In this document: positions 61,791-64,000 of the stretch, in pieces
Layout: every line of letters starts with the position of its first letter
How positions within the stretch are numbered: position 1 is the stretch's first letter
Origin: Coix lacryma-jobi var. lacryma-jobi
Taxonomy: Eukaryota > Streptophyta > Magnoliopsida > Poales > Poaceae
DNA: 64,000 nucleotides
NCBI GenBank assembly: GCA_009763385.1
Contig: CM019827.1
Coordinates: 112,123,204-112,187,203 of the forward strand
Direction of reading: 5' to 3'
Made by a program: the position numbers and the translations under genes
The notes under the pieces: generated by a model
Seen by the model: only the letters and a program-made list of their open reading frames with translations
What the model was told of the DNA's origin: nothing
The model's database searches: none

Positions 61791-64000
61791 CAAGGATGCC
61801 TAGTTATTGACTTGTTCTTACAAAGATGCCTAGTGTTATTATGTCACATTGATTTACAACTCAGTCTTATATCTACATAAATTTGAAATAAATCTCCATA
61901 AATGTTCTAAAATTGCAACACACCGAAATTGACTTGCGGATTCAGAAATATTTAGATTTGCTCGTTTATAGGTTAGGCTGAGCAAAATAACACAAGACCC
62001 AATAACTGAACCAGAACGGACCGAGGGAACTAAAATCAGATAGACCAAAAATTTCGTCCTCGGTCCTTTGTTTGGTTTCCCGTTACTGGAGAACGATTAT
62101 TATATCAGATACTCGATCTTCTAGTTCACTTACCTGATACACCCGAATAAGCAAAGCCCACTAGAATCAGCTAGCCCCACTAGGCAACCACAAAACACCT
62201 CCCATCTGCTGCTACTCGTCTCGTATTCTTCAGTTGAAAGCCCAACTGCTAGTCTCAACTTGGGGAATGGAGCATCCAGAGTCTGGCACACCACGTCTCG
62301 AGCCCTAGCTGCCACACCTAGCACGAGCGTTGAGCACACCAGAGCAAGTGTGGCCGCGTGGGGGCTCCCGACCTGTTGCGGATCAGCTATTGCCAGCCTG
62401 CTGGGGTGCTGGTTTCCAAGTTCGGTCGGCGATGGCGGTCAGCGATCTCCAGTGATTCCTGCATTTGAGTCCCAGCCATTGAATCCCAAAAGCATATGTA
62501 AAAGGAGCCTTGCTTTAGTACAAACAGATTGCTGGAAGCTTCATGTATGTATGAGATCGATGCTCTCAGTTCTGTGTGCAGGAATGTATCGTTCTCCTTC
62601 CTGCCTTGCAAAAGAGTCACTACGCTACAAGTAGCTAGATTGTATCGACATGCTGCCTGAGGCTGTGTATGTGCTGTGACGTTATGTATGTCTAAGATGA
62701 GATGCATCGCCACACCGGCTCTCTTCGGGTAAAACTAAGAAACCGAAAATGAAACCGAGGGACCAAACTGTTGGTTTATGGATTTTTGGACAGAACGTTG
62801 GTCACTGTTCCTAAAAAATCGAAATTAAAAACACCAAAAACAACCGATCCGAAATTTCAGATAAAATTGAATGCCTATGCTAATTTTTAGGGATTCACCT
62901 TTAATCTCTACACAAGATGCAGACCTTTTAGCTGGAGTTAGTGTGTGTGTGTGTATATATATATATGTGTGTGTGTGTGATAAGTTGAGTATTCATGACA
63001 AATTTGCTTACATATCAGATTGTCCCTAGTTTTCAGGTAGGGGACCACTTTGAAAAATGATTGTTCTAAAAGACCCAAGTATACCTACAAAACATGTACC
63101 AGTAACGTGCAATCAACCGAGGTCATGTGATACACAGTTACAAAAATTACCATTTACAATCACAAATTGAGTGGGGGCTTACCTCAGACATGATAAGGCT
63201 GGTGATACCGCATCAAAATCTCATCCTTGGAGTAATTCATTTCATACTTCTAGCCTATCATTATGTAGACATGAAACAAATTTTTATTAAAACAACAGAC
63301 ATCAGAACACATACTTAAACACATCAGAGAAAACAACTTATTTTGCAATTCGCCTTTCAGGGGACGAAGGAAAACCATCTACTAAAGCAAACAAGTCCTG
63401 AAGAATGCTGATAGATTTCTCCATTGCACAACCAGAAAATGAATATAGAGCGGAGAAAAAATTACAGATCGGGTCAACTCGATCCACTCAGCCACAGAGC
63501 ACGCAAAGTTGAGCCAAAATAAACTGGCATGCCACAACAATCCCTATCGATGATGATAAATGGGATGCAGAAACCACATATGCAGCACCAAGCAACCAAC
63601 CAAACGGGTAGAGGACGCGAACCAGAGGAGGAGCGCACACAGCGGCAATGGGACTGAGGGAGGGAGGCGAGCGAAGCAGAGCGGACCTGGGCCATGGGCT
63701 CGATGGGGGCAGGAAGGGTGCTGGCGGCGTCGACGAGGATGGCCTTATGCGTACCAGCGCCTCGACTCGGGGGTGGCCACCGTCAGGCCCCACCGCGCCG
63801 CCGCACATCATCCGCGAGGAATGGGGTGGGGCACCGTCGCGCACACCGAGTGACCCGGGTCGTCATCGTCCACCCGCATCGCCGCTCCAGGTCCAAGGGC
63901 ACCCACCGCCCAGTCTCGTACATAACCCTAACCCTAACTGTAATCTGCCGTGTATCTATTTGAGAGGAGGGGAAAGCAATTGGAGCACCAAAATCACCAT
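61791..64000. other. Right end of window, no gene supported
   Basis: Mostly AT-rich to 62100. Then come mixed sequence and a GC-rich patch at 63640-63900 with open frames on both strands (such as minus 63844-63488 and plus 63560-63853) that I cannot assign. A promoter or first exon of a gene beyond the window is possible for the GC patch, but nothing proves it. Confidence 0.4.
62941..62979. repeat. Compound microsatellite
   Basis: A gt run, an at run and a second gt run follow each other without interruption. Confidence 0.95.

Noticed and set aside
63488..63853. Open frames on both strands in the GC-rich patch near the right edge
   Set aside because: No recognisable protein; kept only as a possible first exon or promoter of a gene outside the window.
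63924..63940. Telomere-like ccctaaccctaac near the right edge (a similar piece near 4258)
   Set aside because: Only two units each; too short to indicate an interstitial telomere array.

Overview
This window is plant nuclear DNA, almost certainly from a grass. The evidence is a nested stack of Copia and Ty3 LTR retrotransposons, Stowaway and Tourist-type MITEs, GC-rich promoters and intron-containing genes. A panicoid/Andropogoneae origin (sorghum-like) is an inference from the style of the repeats only. No bacterial operon, rRNA, tRNA gene or CRISPR array was seen.

Positions 1-47020 are one Russian doll of five retrotransposons, which I call A-E. E is the outermost and oldest: a Copia element of about 4.8 kb on the minus strand with LTRs of about 200 bp. 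Its 3' LTR runs off the left edge of the window. Three elements have landed in E. A (3627-10304, + strand, Copia, 5-bp target duplication gtttc) lies in gag. B (10931-20784, + strand, duplication ggggc) also lies in gag; it is a non-autonomous element with a gag of four zinc knuckles and no pol. C (21102-46922, - strand, duplication aaaac) lies in E's 5' LTR; it is a long SIRE/Maximus-type Copia. C is itself split inside its integrase by D (27903-41791, + strand, duplication agggg/agtgg), a Ty3 chromovirus with 4.1-kb LTRs. LTR divergence counted by eye falls in the order A about 3%, B about 1.2%, C about 0.6%, D about 0.2%, which agrees with the nesting.

The coding regions show the same age gradient. 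E and A have several in-frame stops and frameshifts, and the integrase catalytic Glu is changed to Lys in both. C has one nonsense codon in gag and two apparent frameshifts around the gag/protease junction. D has a single frameshift in reverse transcriptase. Two accessory ORFs look intact: a 519-aa minus-strand ORF downstream of pol in C, at the env-like position, and a 202-aa coiled-coil/acidic ORF upstream of gag in D. D also carries, inside each LTR, a potential two-exon ORF that stays in frame across consensus splice sites.

The most unusual signal is a set of 11-bp palindromes. C carries CGGCACTGCCG in nine clusters, mostly quartets with fixed start-to-start spacing of 20-16-20 bp, in both LTRs, in untranslated regions and inside coding linkers. 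B carries a different palindrome of similar design, CGGACTGTCCG, as five pairs 22-23 bp apart just upstream of its TATA box.

Positions 47021-64000 are lower-copy DNA. They hold one recognisable host gene, a four-coding-exon endosulfine/ARPP-19 family gene on the minus strand (about 53738-57045). Around it are several Stowaway and Tourist-like MITEs, a Harbinger-type element carrying GC-rich 51-bp tandem repeats, a possible tRNA-derived SINE head, a hairpin and other low-copy repeats. The remaining stretches hold no gene I can support.
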